Below, piece after piece: positions 8,455-16,132 of a stretch of DNA of 37,510 nucleotides. The position numbers were made by a program, and so were the translations under genes. Position 1 is the stretch's first letter. Every line of letters begins with the position of its first letter. This DNA is from Pseudomonas sp. Irchel 3H7 (lineage in GTDB: Bacteria > Pseudomonadota > Gammaproteobacteria > Pseudomonadales > Pseudomonadaceae). The notes below the pieces were generated by a model. The model did not search any database. It was not told the origin of the DNA and saw only the letters and a list, made by a program, of their open reading frames with translations. The stretch is taken from contig NZ_FYEA01000024.1 of assembly GCF_900187605.1 (NCBI RefSeq), positions 1-37,510 of the forward strand. Direction: 5' to 3'.

Positions 8455-10779
8455 TTAATTCATCCAGCCCTTGACCCAATCCATCACCGACTCGCCGGAA
8501 GCAGGCGTTTCGCCCGCACAGGCGGCGCCGGGTGGCGGTTCGCTGCCGCGAATATACGGCATCTGCACCGCCCCCGGGCAGTTGGCATCGGAGCCCTGCC
8601 CGGTACGCGAATCGACCCACGCCTGCACGACGTTGTCCGGTTGCGGCATGTCCAGCGGCAGCGGATCGGCCTTGCGCATGAAACTGGTCCAGACCTGCAG
8701 CGCACCAGTCGCCCCGGTGAACGGTGTCTTGCCGTTGTCATCACGACCCAACCAGACCACCGCCAGCAGATCCTGACTGAAACCGGCGAACCAGCTGTCA
8801 CGGGAATCGTTACTGGTACCGGTCTTGCCCGCCAGCGTCAGAGTCTTGGGCAGCACGTTATAAACCGAGCTGCCGGTACCTTCACGCATCACGCGCTGCA
8901 TGGCGTTCTGGATCAGATAGATGGACGCCGGATCGAAACGCTGTTCGATCTGGAAAGGATAACGCTTGAGCGGCTCGCCCTCGGCGGTCAGCACGCTACG
9001 AATCCCGCGCATCGGCGTATTGAAACCACCGTTGGCCAGCGTCTGGTACATGGTCGCGACTTCGATCGGGGTCATGCCGCCAGCGCCGAGAAGCATCGAC
9101 GGGAATGCCGGGAACTCACGCGTCACGCCCAGTCGACCCAGGGTTTTCAATACATTCGGCACGCCGACTTCCAGGCCCAGACGCGAAGTCGACAGGTTGT
9201 AGGAATGCGCCAAGCCCTGATAAAGGAACACGGTACCGTGAGAGCGACGGTCATAGTTCTGTGGTTTCCACACCTGACCGTTCGCGCCTTTGACCGACAA
9301 CGGATCGTCGGACAGCCAACTGGTCAGGGTGTACTGGCTCGGTTTTTCCAGCGCAGTCAGATAAACCGCCGGTTTGATCAAAGAGCCAATCGGCCGCACG
9401 GCATCCAGTGCGCGGTTGAAACCGGCATAACTGGCCTGACGGCTGCCGATCATGGCCTGGACTTCGCCGGTTTCCGGATTGGTCACGACCATCGCCGCTT
9501 CCACGTCATCAGAACCCTTGCGCCCGGCCAGACGTTTGAAGGTGTCGTTGACCGACGCTTCGGCCTTCATCTGCAGGATCGGATCGAAACTGGTGAAGAT
9601 GCGCAGGCCTTCTTCCGTCAAGTCTTCGTCGCGGTAGTCTTCACGCAACTGGCGTTTGACCAGATCGATAAAGCCCGGGAACGAGCTGTCGGCCAGTTTG
9701 CCGCGAGTGGTCACGCCCAGTGGCATTTTCTTCGCCGCTTCGACCTGTTCGGCAGTCGCCACGCCTTGCTGCTCAAGCACGTCGAGCACCAGGTTACGCC
9801 GTTCCAGCGCGCGCTCAGGATTACGACGCGGGTTGTAGTAGGACGGGCCTTTGACCATGCCGACCAGCAACGCCACCTGATGCAGTTTCAGCTCGGACAA
9901 TGGCTGGCCGAAGAAGAACTGGCTGGCCAGACCAAAACCGTGCACCGCACGCTGACCGTCCTGTCCGACGAAGACTTCGTTGAGGTAAGCCTCAAGAATT
10001 TCCTTCTTGTCGTAATGCAACTCCAGCAGCATCGCCATCATTGCTTCGGTGAGCTTGCGAGTCAGGCTGCGTTCGCTGGTCAGGTAGAAGTTTTTCACCA
10101 ACTGCTGGGTCAGCGTACTGCCGCCCTGGGTCATCTTGCCGCCAGAGGTGTTGACCCAGACAGCGCGGGCAATCGACTTCGGCGACACGCCCCAGTGGCT
10201 ATAAAAGTCGCGGTCTTCTACAGCGACCAGGGTTTCGAGCAAATACGGCGGCACCTGATCGAGTTTGATCAGAATGCGGTCTTCGAGATTCTTTGGATAA
10301 ATGCCGCCGATCATCAACGGCTCAAGGCGCACTACGGATAACTTTGAACCGTTGGTCGCCGACAGTTCTGCGACGTAATCGCCGGAGAAACGCACGCGTA
10401 CCGGCTGCGGTTTTTCCAGGCCTTCATAGAACTGGAAGCCACGGGTATTCAGATCGACCGTATTGCCACTGACGGCTGCGGCGCCGGGGCCATTGCTGAC
10501 CGCCTCACGGCGATAGCCGAGGGCATCGAGTTCGGTAAGGAAATCGTCCTTGCTGAGCTTTTGTCCGACGAACAGCTCGAGCGGCCGCGCGTAGACCTTG
10601 GCCGGGATGGTCCAGCGTTTGCCGGAGAACTTCTCCTGCACCACGGCATCGAGGTAAACGGCGAAGCCGGCCAGCACGACAAGGCCGACCAGACTGAGTT
10701 TAATGGCCCAGCTCAACCACGGGCTAAGGCCCTTGGAGGGTGGCTTTTTCTTGGTACGGGGGGATCGAGTTCGAGTCAT
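8455..10779 (-). CDS. mrcB: Penicillin-binding protein 1B (bifunctional glycosyltransferase/transpeptidase)
   Basis: A class A PBP that polymerises lipid II and crosslinks peptidoglycan. The 774 residues hold a basic cytoplasmic tail, one membrane anchor (about 24-45), a UB2H-like regulatory domain (about 60-150), GT51 (catalytic Glu188 in VEDRDFYSH, second Glu245) and the transpeptidase. Its motifs are S466-LIK469, S526-Y-N528 and K652-TG. All catalytic residues are present. The ATG at 10779 has no visible Shine-Dalgarno, and a TATAAT ends 9 bases upstream of it, so the mRNA may be nearly leaderless. The TPR lipoprotein gene follows at once. Confidence 0.95.
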   Translation of the reverse strand: MTRTRSPRTKKKPPSKGLSPWLSWAIKLSLVGLVVLAGFAVYLDAVVQEKFSGKRWTIPAKVYARPLELFVGQKLSKDDFLTELDALGYRREAVSNGPGAAAVSGNTVDLNTRGFQFYEGLEKPQPVRVRFSGDYVAELSATNGSKLSVVRLEPLMIGGIYPKNLEDRILIKLDQVPPYLLETLVAVEDRDFYSHWGVSPKSIARAVWVNTSGGKMTQGGSTLTQQLVKNFYLTSERSLTRKLTEAMMAMLLELHYDKKEILEAYLNEVFVGQDGQRAVHGFGLASQFFFGQPLSELKLHQVALLVGMVKGPSYYNPRRNPERALERRNLVLDVLEQQGVATAEQVEAAKKMPLGVTTRGKLADSSFPGFIDLVKRQLREDYRDEDLTEEGLRIFTSFDPILQMKAEASVNDTFKRLAGRKGSDDVEAAMVVTNPETGEVQAMIGSRQASYAGFNRALDAVRPIGSLIKPAVYLTALEKPSQYTLTSWLSDDPLSVKGANGQVWKPQNYDRRSHGTVFLYQGLAHSYNLSTSRLGLEVGVPNVLKTLGRLGVTREFPAFPSMLLGAGGMTPIEVATMYQTLANGGFNTPMRGIRSVLTAEGEPLKRYPFQIEQRFDPASIYLIQNAMQRVMREGTGSSVYNVLPKTLTLAGKTGTSNDSRDSWFAGFSQDLLAVVWLGRDDNGKTPFTGATGALQVWTSFMRKADPLPLDMPQPDNVVQAWVDSRTGQGSDANCPGAVQMPYIRGSEPPPGAACAGETPASGESVMDWVKGWMN

Positions 10780-10830
10780 GGCGGCGGATTATACGCACTT
10801 TATTCATCCTCAACAGGAGCGCTCCGAGGT

Positions 10831-10858
10831 TTGCGTCGGGCTGGCGAGCGGCCATAAT
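10831..10858 (+). promoter_or_regulatory. Candidate sigma-70 promoter for the two-domain kinase gene
   Basis: TTGCGT (10831-10836), a 16 bp spacer and CATAAT (10853-10858) lie about 40 bp before the GTG start, in the 118 bp divergent gap shared with mrcB. Confidence 0.4.
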
Positions 10859-10897
10859 GGCCGCCTCGAATTTCCCCCAGTCTCTGAAGGATCGCCC

Positions 10898-12454
10898 GTG
10901 AGCCAGTCACTGATCGCTGCCCTGCAAAACCCGGCCCTCTACCCGCACCCTGTCGAAGGGTTTCAGGTCATCGAAACCCATATCTCGTGGGTGATCCTCA
11001 CCGGTCCCTTCGCTTATAAAGTGAAGAAACCGGTAAATTTCGGCTTCCTCGACTTCACCGGTCTCGAGTCGCGTGCACATTTCTGCGCAGAAGAGCTGCG
11101 TTTGAACCAGCGTTTGACTGATGATTTGTATCTGGAAGTGTTGCCGGTGACTGGCAGCGTTGAAGCACCGCAACTGGGCGGCGACGGCGCAGCGATCGAA
11201 TACGTGCTGAAAATGCGCCAGTTCCCGCAGAGCGGTTTGCTCAGCACCCTGCAAGCCAATGGCGAGCTGACCACCCAGCACATCGACGAGATGGCCGAGC
11301 AGATTGCGCGCTTCCACCTCACCGCGCCAAAAGTCCCGGCCGAACACGATGCCGGCACCCCGGACAGCGTAATGGCGCCGGTCGCGCAAAACTTCGAGCA
11401 GATCCTGCCGTTCCTCAGCGACAAAAACGATCTGCTGCAACTCGACGCACTGAAAGCCTGGGCCGAAAGCAGTTTCGAACGTCTCAAGCCACTGTTCGCT
11501 CAGCGCAAAACCGAAGGTTTTACCCGTGAATGCCACGGCGATATTCACCTGGGCAACGCCACGGTCATTGACGGCAAAGTGGTGATCTTCGACTGCATCG
11601 AGTTCAACGAACCGTTCCGTTTCACGGACGTCTGGGCCGACACCGGTTTCCTCGCGATGGACCTGGAAGACCGTGGCCTGAAATCCCTGGCGCGCCGCTT
11701 CATCAGCCAGTACCTCGAGTTGACCGGCGACTATCAAGGCCTGGAAGTGCTGAACTTCTACAAAGCCTACCGCGCACTGGTTCGCGCCAAGGTTGCGCTG
11801 TTCAGCATGCCGGCAGACGCAACACCAGTGCAGCGCGCCACCACCCTGCGCCAGTACCGCAACTACGCCAACCTGGCGGAGAGCTACAGCACCATTCCCT
11901 CGCGTTTCATGGCGATCACCCACGGTGTTTCCGCGGTTGGCAAAAGCCACGTGGCCATGCGTCTGGTCGAAGCGCTGGGTGCCATCCGCCTGCGCTCCGA
12001 TGTCGAGCGCAAGCGCTTGTTCGGCGAGCAAACCGTGGCCAACGACGTGCAGGCCGGCATCTATAGCGCCGACGCCAGCACCGCGACCTACGCACGCCTG
12101 CATGAAATTGCTGAAGTCATCCTGCACGCCGGTTTCCCGGTGGTCATCGACGCGACTTACCTCAAACGCGAACAACGCGACAACGCGGCAAAAATTGCCG
12201 AAGCCACCGGCACACCATTCCTGATCCTCGACTGCAACGCACCGCAAGCGGTGATCGAGAGCTGGCTAGCGATTCGTCAGGCCGACAAACAGGATCCGTC
12301 TGACGCCACCCTGGCCGTAATCGAAGCGCAGCAGGCCAATCGTGAAGCGCTGACGCCGGAAGAAATCCTGCGCAGCAAACGCGTGCAGACCAACGAATCC
12401 GGCACGCTGGACACCGTGGTCGCGCAGATCCGTCAGCGCCTGCCAGGCCTGTAA
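10898..12454 (+). CDS. Two-domain predicted kinase: APH-like phosphotransferase fused to P-loop kinase
   Basis: A 518-residue protein with two kinase-like halves. The N-terminal half resembles aminoglycoside/choline-type phosphotransferases, with the catalytic HGD at 213-215 (HGDIHLGN) and a metal-binding Asp in IFDCIEFNE. The C-terminal half is a P-loop kinase of the zeta-toxin/gluconate-kinase type with Walker A GVSAVGKS at 343-350. The GTG start at 10898 is chosen because GAAGGA lies 6 bases upstream; the frame is open further left but overlaps mrcB. The substrate is unknown. The ortholog is PA4701 by position. Its location beside mrcB does not by itself suggest a cell-wall role. Confidence 0.85.
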   Translation: MSQSLIAALQNPALYPHPVEGFQVIETHISWVILTGPFAYKVKKPVNFGFLDFTGLESRAHFCAEELRLNQRLTDDLYLEVLPVTGSVEAPQLGGDGAAIEYVLKMRQFPQSGLLSTLQANGELTTQHIDEMAEQIARFHLTAPKVPAEHDAGTPDSVMAPVAQNFEQILPFLSDKNDLLQLDALKAWAESSFERLKPLFAQRKTEGFTRECHGDIHLGNATVIDGKVVIFDCIEFNEPFRFTDVWADTGFLAMDLEDRGLKSLARRFISQYLELTGDYQGLEVLNFYKAYRALVRAKVALFSMPADATPVQRATTLRQYRNYANLAESYSTIPSRFMAITHGVSAVGKSHVAMRLVEALGAIRLRSDVERKRLFGEQTVANDVQAGIYSADASTATYARLHEIAEVILHAGFPVVIDATYLKREQRDNAAKIAEATGTPFLILDCNAPQAVIESWLAIRQADKQDPSDATLAVIEAQQANREALTPEEILRSKRVQTNESGTLDTVVAQIRQRLPGL

Positions 12455-12457
12455 GAA

Positions 12458-12505
12458 ACTATTTCGGCCGTGAAGCCCTCGCTCGCTTCACGGCCGTCAA
12501 ATAGT
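12458..12505 (+). terminator. Long hairpin after the two-domain kinase gene
   Basis: CGGCCGTGAAGC (12465-12476) pairs perfectly with 12485-12496 across an 8-base loop. After a 2-base bulge the stem continues as ACTATTT/AAATAGT, giving about 19 pairs. There is no T-run, so it is a possible Rho-independent or RNA-stabilising structure rather than a textbook terminator. Confidence 0.5.
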
Positions 12506-12519
12506 GGCACTATACTGGC
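12505..12519 (+). promoter_or_regulatory. Candidate promoter of the pentapeptide gene (sigma-54-like or sigma-70)
   Basis: TGGCAC-N5-TGGC matches the sigma-54 -24/-12 pattern at the key GG and GC with correct spacing, except for one mismatch in the TTGC box. The same bases also include TATACT, a fair sigma-70 -10. The ATG lies 25 bp downstream. Either reading is tentative. Confidence 0.3.
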
Positions 12520-12544
12520 GTCATAAAACCAACGGTGATATGAC

Positions 12545-12889
12545 ATGAGCCAGCCGAAACTTCTCGACACCCCGCTGTATGCCTTGCTGCACAAAGACGA
12601 CATCACAGGTTTCAACAAAGAGCGCCCACAGGATGGCCCGATCGACATGGTCGGCGGCGATTTCCGTGGTCTCGATTTACGTGAACTGAACGCCGATGGC
12701 GTGGATTTCCGGGACGCGTACTTCCGTTCCGCCGATCTGCGTGGCATCGATTTCCGCAATGCGTCGCTGGAAGGTGCAAGCCTGGCTCACGCACAGATTT
12801 CCGGGGCGTATTTCCCGCCGGAGCTGAGCGCTGACGAGATTCTGATGTCGATGAATTTCGGCACGCGTTTGCGTTATCGCACCCGCTGA
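12545..12889 (+). CDS. Pentapeptide-repeat protein
   Basis: A 114-residue cytosolic protein. Residues 38-90 consist of consecutive five-residue units with a central Leu/Phe, such as ADLRG, IDFRN, ASLEG and ASLAH, which fold as a right-handed quadrilateral beta-helix. About 35 residues on the N-terminal side and 24 on the C-terminal side do not repeat. Some larger pentapeptide proteins (Qnr, MfpA) mimic DNA and protect gyrase, but this one has only about ten coils and no evidence of that role. The ortholog is PA4702 by position. It ends just before a REP doublet. Confidence 0.88.
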   Translation: MSQPKLLDTPLYALLHKDDITGFNKERPQDGPIDMVGGDFRGLDLRELNADGVDFRDAYFRSADLRGIDFRNASLEGASLAHAQISGAYFPPELSADEILMSMNFGTRLRYRTR

Positions 12890-12921
12890 TCGCCTCATTG
12901 TTCCCTGACACAACGCCGTCC

Positions 12922-13011
12922 CTGCAGGAGTGAGCCTGCTCGCGATAGCGGTTTAGAATTCAACACATGTGTGCCTGCAAGTCCGCTATCGCGAGCAGGC
13001 TCACTCCTACA
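12922..13011. repeat. REP doublet, family B (GAGTGAGCCTGCTCGCGATAGCGG type)
   Basis: The left arm (12922-12951) and right arm (12983-13011) are inverted copies of a sequence containing GAGCCTGCTCGCGATAGCGG, joined by about 30 bp. Further copies of this family are at 21245, 31613 and, as a single arm, 37269. Confidence 0.9.
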
Positions 13012-13175
13012 TTGATTTGTGTTCCCCCCTCCTCATCTGCGCTTGCAGCCCTTAAAAGCGCCCTTTCTTAGAAGCGTTTGCGTTGAATCCGACCAAACAA
13101 CCACGCTTTTCCTACTGATGGCTACACTCCTGAGAAGCTCGCCCACGCACCATTCGGCCGTCGCAAGGAGGCTTG

Positions 13176-13448
13176 ATGAATGATGAACTGCAACACCTGA
13201 AGAATCTTGGCAAGACGTCGGCGCAATGGCTGCATGCCGTGGGCATCCACAGCGCCTCGGACTTGCGTCGCCTGGGCGCAGTGGATGCCTACCGGGCCGT
13301 GCGTACCCGCGGGTTTCGCGCATCGAAGGTGTTGTTGTATGCGATTGAAGGCGCGCTGATGGATGTGCACTGGAACGACATCCCCGCCGAACGCAAGGAC
13401 GCCTTGAACAAGCAGCTTGAAGCCATTTCCTCGCGCCACAAGAACTGA
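13176..13448 (+). CDS. TfoX C-terminal-domain protein
   Basis: A 90-residue helical protein that matches the C-terminal domain of TfoX/Sxy (helix-hairpin-helix-like; LKNLGKTSAQWLHAVGI near the N-terminus and DLRRLGAVDAYRAVR following). In Vibrio and Haemophilus full-length TfoX/Sxy activates competence genes. This protein lacks the N-terminal half, so that function should not be assumed. A strong AAGGAGG precedes the ATG by 4 bases. The next gene, cbpA, starts 16 bp downstream, so the two are probably cotranscribed. The ortholog is PA4703 by position. Confidence 0.85.
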   Translation: MNDELQHLKNLGKTSAQWLHAVGIHSASDLRRLGAVDAYRAVRTRGFRASKVLLYAIEGALMDVHWNDIPAERKDALNKQLEAISSRHKN

Positions 13449-13464
13449 ACGGGCATAGACCGTT

Positions 13465-14265
13465 ATGTATTTACTGGGGGAACAATCGGCCTGGGCCGAT
13501 GCCTTGATCAACCGTTTGCAGAGCTTGCCTGCACTGTGGCTGCGCGATTTGGCGCCTTGCGGGCCGACTCTGGAGCTGGAAGCGTCGGATGATTTGCTCG
13601 CGCAATTGCCCGCCGATCAGCTATTCCTGCTCAATGAAGGTGGGATCAGCGGCTGTATCGCCGCCCGCCCGCTGTTTTATTGGCAGGAGGGTGATTTGAT
13701 CGGCCTCCAGCAAGGTGAGAACTGGGCTGATTGCCGTTTATGCAATGAAGGGGCATTGCGCTTGACGCCCTATCGGCGTGGTGAGTTTTTCCAGCATTTG
13801 CATGCCGACACTCATCGGACAGAGCAGTTTCTGGAGTATCTGCTCGGGCAAATGGCAATCCTTGCCCATGCCGTCGCGGAGCTGAAGCCACGCGAGTTTC
13901 GCAGCACCAACGGTTTCAAACGGGTCGAAGCCGGTGAAACCCTGATCAGCCAGGGTGACGCAGCTGACCACGTGTTCGTAATCATCGACGGGCATGCCGA
14001 AGCGTTTGTAGACGGGCAGAAAGTTGGCGACGTGCCCAAGGACGAAATTTTTGGTGCTATGGCCGTGTTCACCGGCGAGCCACGCAGTGCCACGGTCATC
14101 GCCCGAGAACCGAGCACAATAATGCTGATTCCCGGTGAACAATTCTTGAGCATGACTCGCACCAATCCGAAGATCGCCCACAGCCTGATCGAGAGCATGG
14201 CGCGGCGGATCGGCCAGCTGAATCGGCAGATCACACGAATACCCCCACCGGAAAGCCTGCGCTGA
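13465..14265 (+). CDS. cbpA: CbpA, cyclic-nucleotide-binding-domain protein
   Basis: A 266-residue protein with a clear cyclic-nucleotide-binding domain at about 152-250. Its phosphate-binding cassette is FGAMAVFTGEPRSATV (196-211) with the phosphate-contacting Arg207. The Glu that normally follows FG and contacts the ribose is Ala198 here. Residues about 20-110 look like a second, degenerate copy of the same fold (GDLIG at 76-80) with no cassette. There is no helix-turn-helix, so it is not a Crp-type DNA binder. The position, just before prrF, matches PA4704 (CbpA, a cAMP-binding protein controlled by Vfr). Confidence 0.85.
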   Translation: MYLLGEQSAWADALINRLQSLPALWLRDLAPCGPTLELEASDDLLAQLPADQLFLLNEGGISGCIAARPLFYWQEGDLIGLQQGENWADCRLCNEGALRLTPYRRGEFFQHLHADTHRTEQFLEYLLGQMAILAHAVAELKPREFRSTNGFKRVEAGETLISQGDAADHVFVIIDGHAEAFVDGQKVGDVPKDEIFGAMAVFTGEPRSATVIAREPSTIMLIPGEQFLSMTRTNPKIAHSLIESMARRIGQLNRQITRIPPPESLR

Positions 14266-14330
14266 ACCCTTTGTTTACGGGGTGTTCCGGCCATTTACCA
14301 GACGAATTCAAAGAAACGGAAAAACAGTTG

Positions 14331-14358
14331 TTGACTCGGTAATGAGAATCGCTATGAT
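14331..14358 (+). promoter_or_regulatory. prrF promoter with overlapping Fur box
   Basis: TTGACT (14331-14336), a 16 bp spacer and TATGAT (14353-14358) form a strong sigma-70 promoter. The sequence at 14338-14356 matches 14 of 19 positions of the Fur consensus GATAATGATAATCATTATC and covers the spacer and -10, so Fur-Fe(II) would block RNA polymerase when iron is plentiful. Confidence 0.88.
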
Positions 14359-14364
14359 TATCAC

Positions 14365-14478
14365 AACTGGTCGCGAGATCAGTCGATATTCTGAAAAGCC
14401 CTTGGTTCGGACTCTCAGATTATCTCCTCATCAGGCTAATCACGGTTATTTGACCCGGTTTTTACCGGGTCTTTTTTT
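14365..14478 (+). ncRNA. prrF: PrrF iron-responsive small RNA (single copy)
   Basis: An RNA of about 114 nt starting AACTGGTCGCGAG, with the conserved pairing core CGGACTCTCAGATTATCTCC (14409-14428), and ending in a GACCCGGT hairpin followed by T7. I recognise this as PrrF, the Pseudomonas counterpart of RyhB. Under low iron it represses mRNAs of iron-using proteins such as SodB and TCA enzymes, with Hfq. The location between cbpA and phuW is the same as in P. aeruginosa, but that species has two tandem copies here. Only one is present in this window. Confidence 0.93.
14451..14478 (+). terminator. PrrF intrinsic terminator
   Basis: The stem GACCCGGT/ACCGGGTC has a T-rich loop and seven Ts (14472-14478). 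The convergent phuW stop codon is only 14 bp further on. Confidence 0.93.
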
Positions 14479-14491
14479 GCCTGTGGAAAAG

Positions 14492-15343
14492 TCATTTGCC
14501 GAACTGTTTGCGCATCTGCTCGCAGTAATCCTGCTTGGGCGTGGCGGGCGTGTACCAAACGTAATCGGCCATCGCTGCCGTTATCTCGGTGCCCTGCTCT
14601 GCCAGCATCAACACCGTCGGGGACTCCGTGGCGCCCAAATCCACAACATGCAACAGCACGCCAACATCCTTGCGCGCATGCCACGCACCGGCCAGCAAGA
14701 CTGAAGGTGTCGGGGCCGCCAATAGCCCTTCGGCCATACGCCGATCACGTTGTTGCTGAACAGCGAGCATTGCCGGCATCTGTGATTCGGGCAGCAGGCC
14801 ACAGTGGGAATCGCTGATCTGCTCCAACAATACGGCTTTCACCGACTCAGCATTGCTGCGCTCTCCCTTCAACACGGACGGATTGCGATAGAAGGTTCGA
14901 ATCTCGTCGCTATCCAGATTTGCCGCCAGTAGCGGATAAGGTTGAGTGAGCGCGAAGCGGACAATCGGCCCATAGAGATTCCAGTCCCAACCGTCCTGCC
15001 AGGCCAATGCACCGGGCAGATCAGCGGACGGCGTTTTCGTCTGGCGTGCCTCGTCAACACGAGGCTGCTGGTCCGGCGTGAACATTTCCATTAGAAGACT
15101 GCCCTGCGGCCGCTGCTCGCCGAGCGAGCGCAACAGCCACAACTGCGCGGCATGATGATCGGCATTGTCATGCTGCTCACCGATGATCAACCGCTCAGGC
15201 TCAGCCAAGCGCTTCACCAACTGCTGCGCCGTCAGCACTTCGCCGTTGCGTAGATCGCGAATCTCGCCACTGACCGGCGGTGGCGCCACAGCATGCTGAC
15301 ACCCCGCAAGCAACACCACCGCCAACAGCCACATCCCACGCAT
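14492..15343 (-). CDS. phuW: PhuW, ChaN-family heme-associated lipoprotein
   Basis: A 283-residue predicted lipoprotein (lipobox LAGC, Cys15) of the ChaN/DUF399 family, whose Campylobacter member binds two hemes at a dimer interface. The conserved GEQHDNADHH is at 55-64. A second conserved GAWHARKDVG, near residue 220, also fits the family. GAGG lies 7 bases before the chosen ATG. It is the last gene of phuT-phuU-phuV-phuW, 21 bp after phuV, which supports a role in heme acquisition, probably at the outer membrane. Its exact job is not known. Confidence 0.88.
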   Translation of the reverse strand: MRGMWLLAVVLLAGCQHAVAPPPVSGEIRDLRNGEVLTAQQLVKRLAEPERLIIGEQHDNADHHAAQLWLLRSLGEQRPQGSLLMEMFTPDQQPRVDEARQTKTPSADLPGALAWQDGWDWNLYGPIVRFALTQPYPLLAANLDSDEIRTFYRNPSVLKGERSNAESVKAVLLEQISDSHCGLLPESQMPAMLAVQQQRDRRMAEGLLAAPTPSVLLAGAWHARKDVGVLLHVVDLGATESPTVLMLAEQGTEITAAMADYVWYTPATPKQDYCEQMRKQFGK

Positions 15344-15364
15344 GCAATCACCTCGATGATCCAG

Positions 15365-16132
15365 TCAGCGGGCGATAATCAGCGGATGCCCACGCTCCGG
15401 GTGCGGCTGCACCAACACTTCGAGACCGAATACGGCCTGGAGCGTGTCCGGTCGCAAAACCTGCTGCGGTGTATCCAGCGCCACCGGATGCCCGCCTTCC
15501 AGCAGCAGAATGCGATCACAATAACGCGCCGCCAGATTCAGATCATGCAGGATCACCAATACCGCGGCGCCACGATCAGCAAACTCGCGCACGGCCTGCA
15601 GCGTTGTGTGTTGATGCAGCGGATCGAGCATCGACGTCGGCTCATCCAACAGCAGCGTCTGCCCGGCCTGCCCCGGCCAAAGCTGCGCCAGCACCCGCGC
15701 CAGATGCACACGCTGACGCTCGCCACCGGACAGCGCCAGATAACTGCGACCGCTCAAGTGCCCGGCATCCGCCGCCGTCAACGCCGCCGCAATGATTTCG
15801 TCATCCCGCCCCCGACCACTCTGCCAAGGCAAGCGGCCCATGCCGACCACCTCTTCGACGCGGAAAGCAAAATCCAGGGTCGACACTTGAGGCAATACCG
15901 CCAATCGCTGCGCACGTTGCGGGCCAGTCCAGTGACTCAACGCCTGCCCGTCGAGGGAAACCCCGCCGTTGCTCGCCGCCAACTCGCCGCACAAGGCGCC
16001 CAGCAAGGTACTTTTGCCAGCACCGTTCGGCCCCAGCACACCGAGTACTTCACCCGGTTCAAGCTGCAGCGTGACATCGCTGAGCACTGTCTTGCGACCA
16101 CGCTGAATGTGCAGATCCTGTGCACGTAACAT
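15365..16132 (-). CDS. phuV: Heme ABC transporter ATPase
   Basis: The cytosolic ATPase that powers heme import through PhuU, 255 residues. All ABC motifs are intact: Walker A GPNGAGKST (34-42), signature LSGGE (134-138), Walker B LLLDEP (160-165) and the H-loop in ILHDLNLAA. The start shares one base with the phuU stop (TGATG), so translation is coupled. It would also be annotated hmuV. Confidence 0.95.
   Translation of the reverse strand: MLRAQDLHIQRGRKTVLSDVTLQLEPGEVLGVLGPNGAGKSTLLGALCGELAASNGGVSLDGQALSHWTGPQRAQRLAVLPQVSTLDFAFRVEEVVGMGRLPWQSGRGRDDEIIAAALTAADAGHLSGRSYLALSGGERQRVHLARVLAQLWPGQAGQTLLLDEPTSMLDPLHQHTTLQAVREFADRGAAVLVILHDLNLAARYCDRILLLEGGHPVALDTPQQVLRPDTLQAVFGLEVLVQPHPERGHPLIIAR

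Noticed and set aside
8641..10341. 566-codon open frame antisense to mrcB
   Set aside because: No family motif and typical shadow composition. PBP1b on the other strand is intact.
13176..13448. Competence activator TfoX/Sxy
   Set aside because: Only the C-terminal domain of that family is present, so a role in DNA uptake is not claimed.
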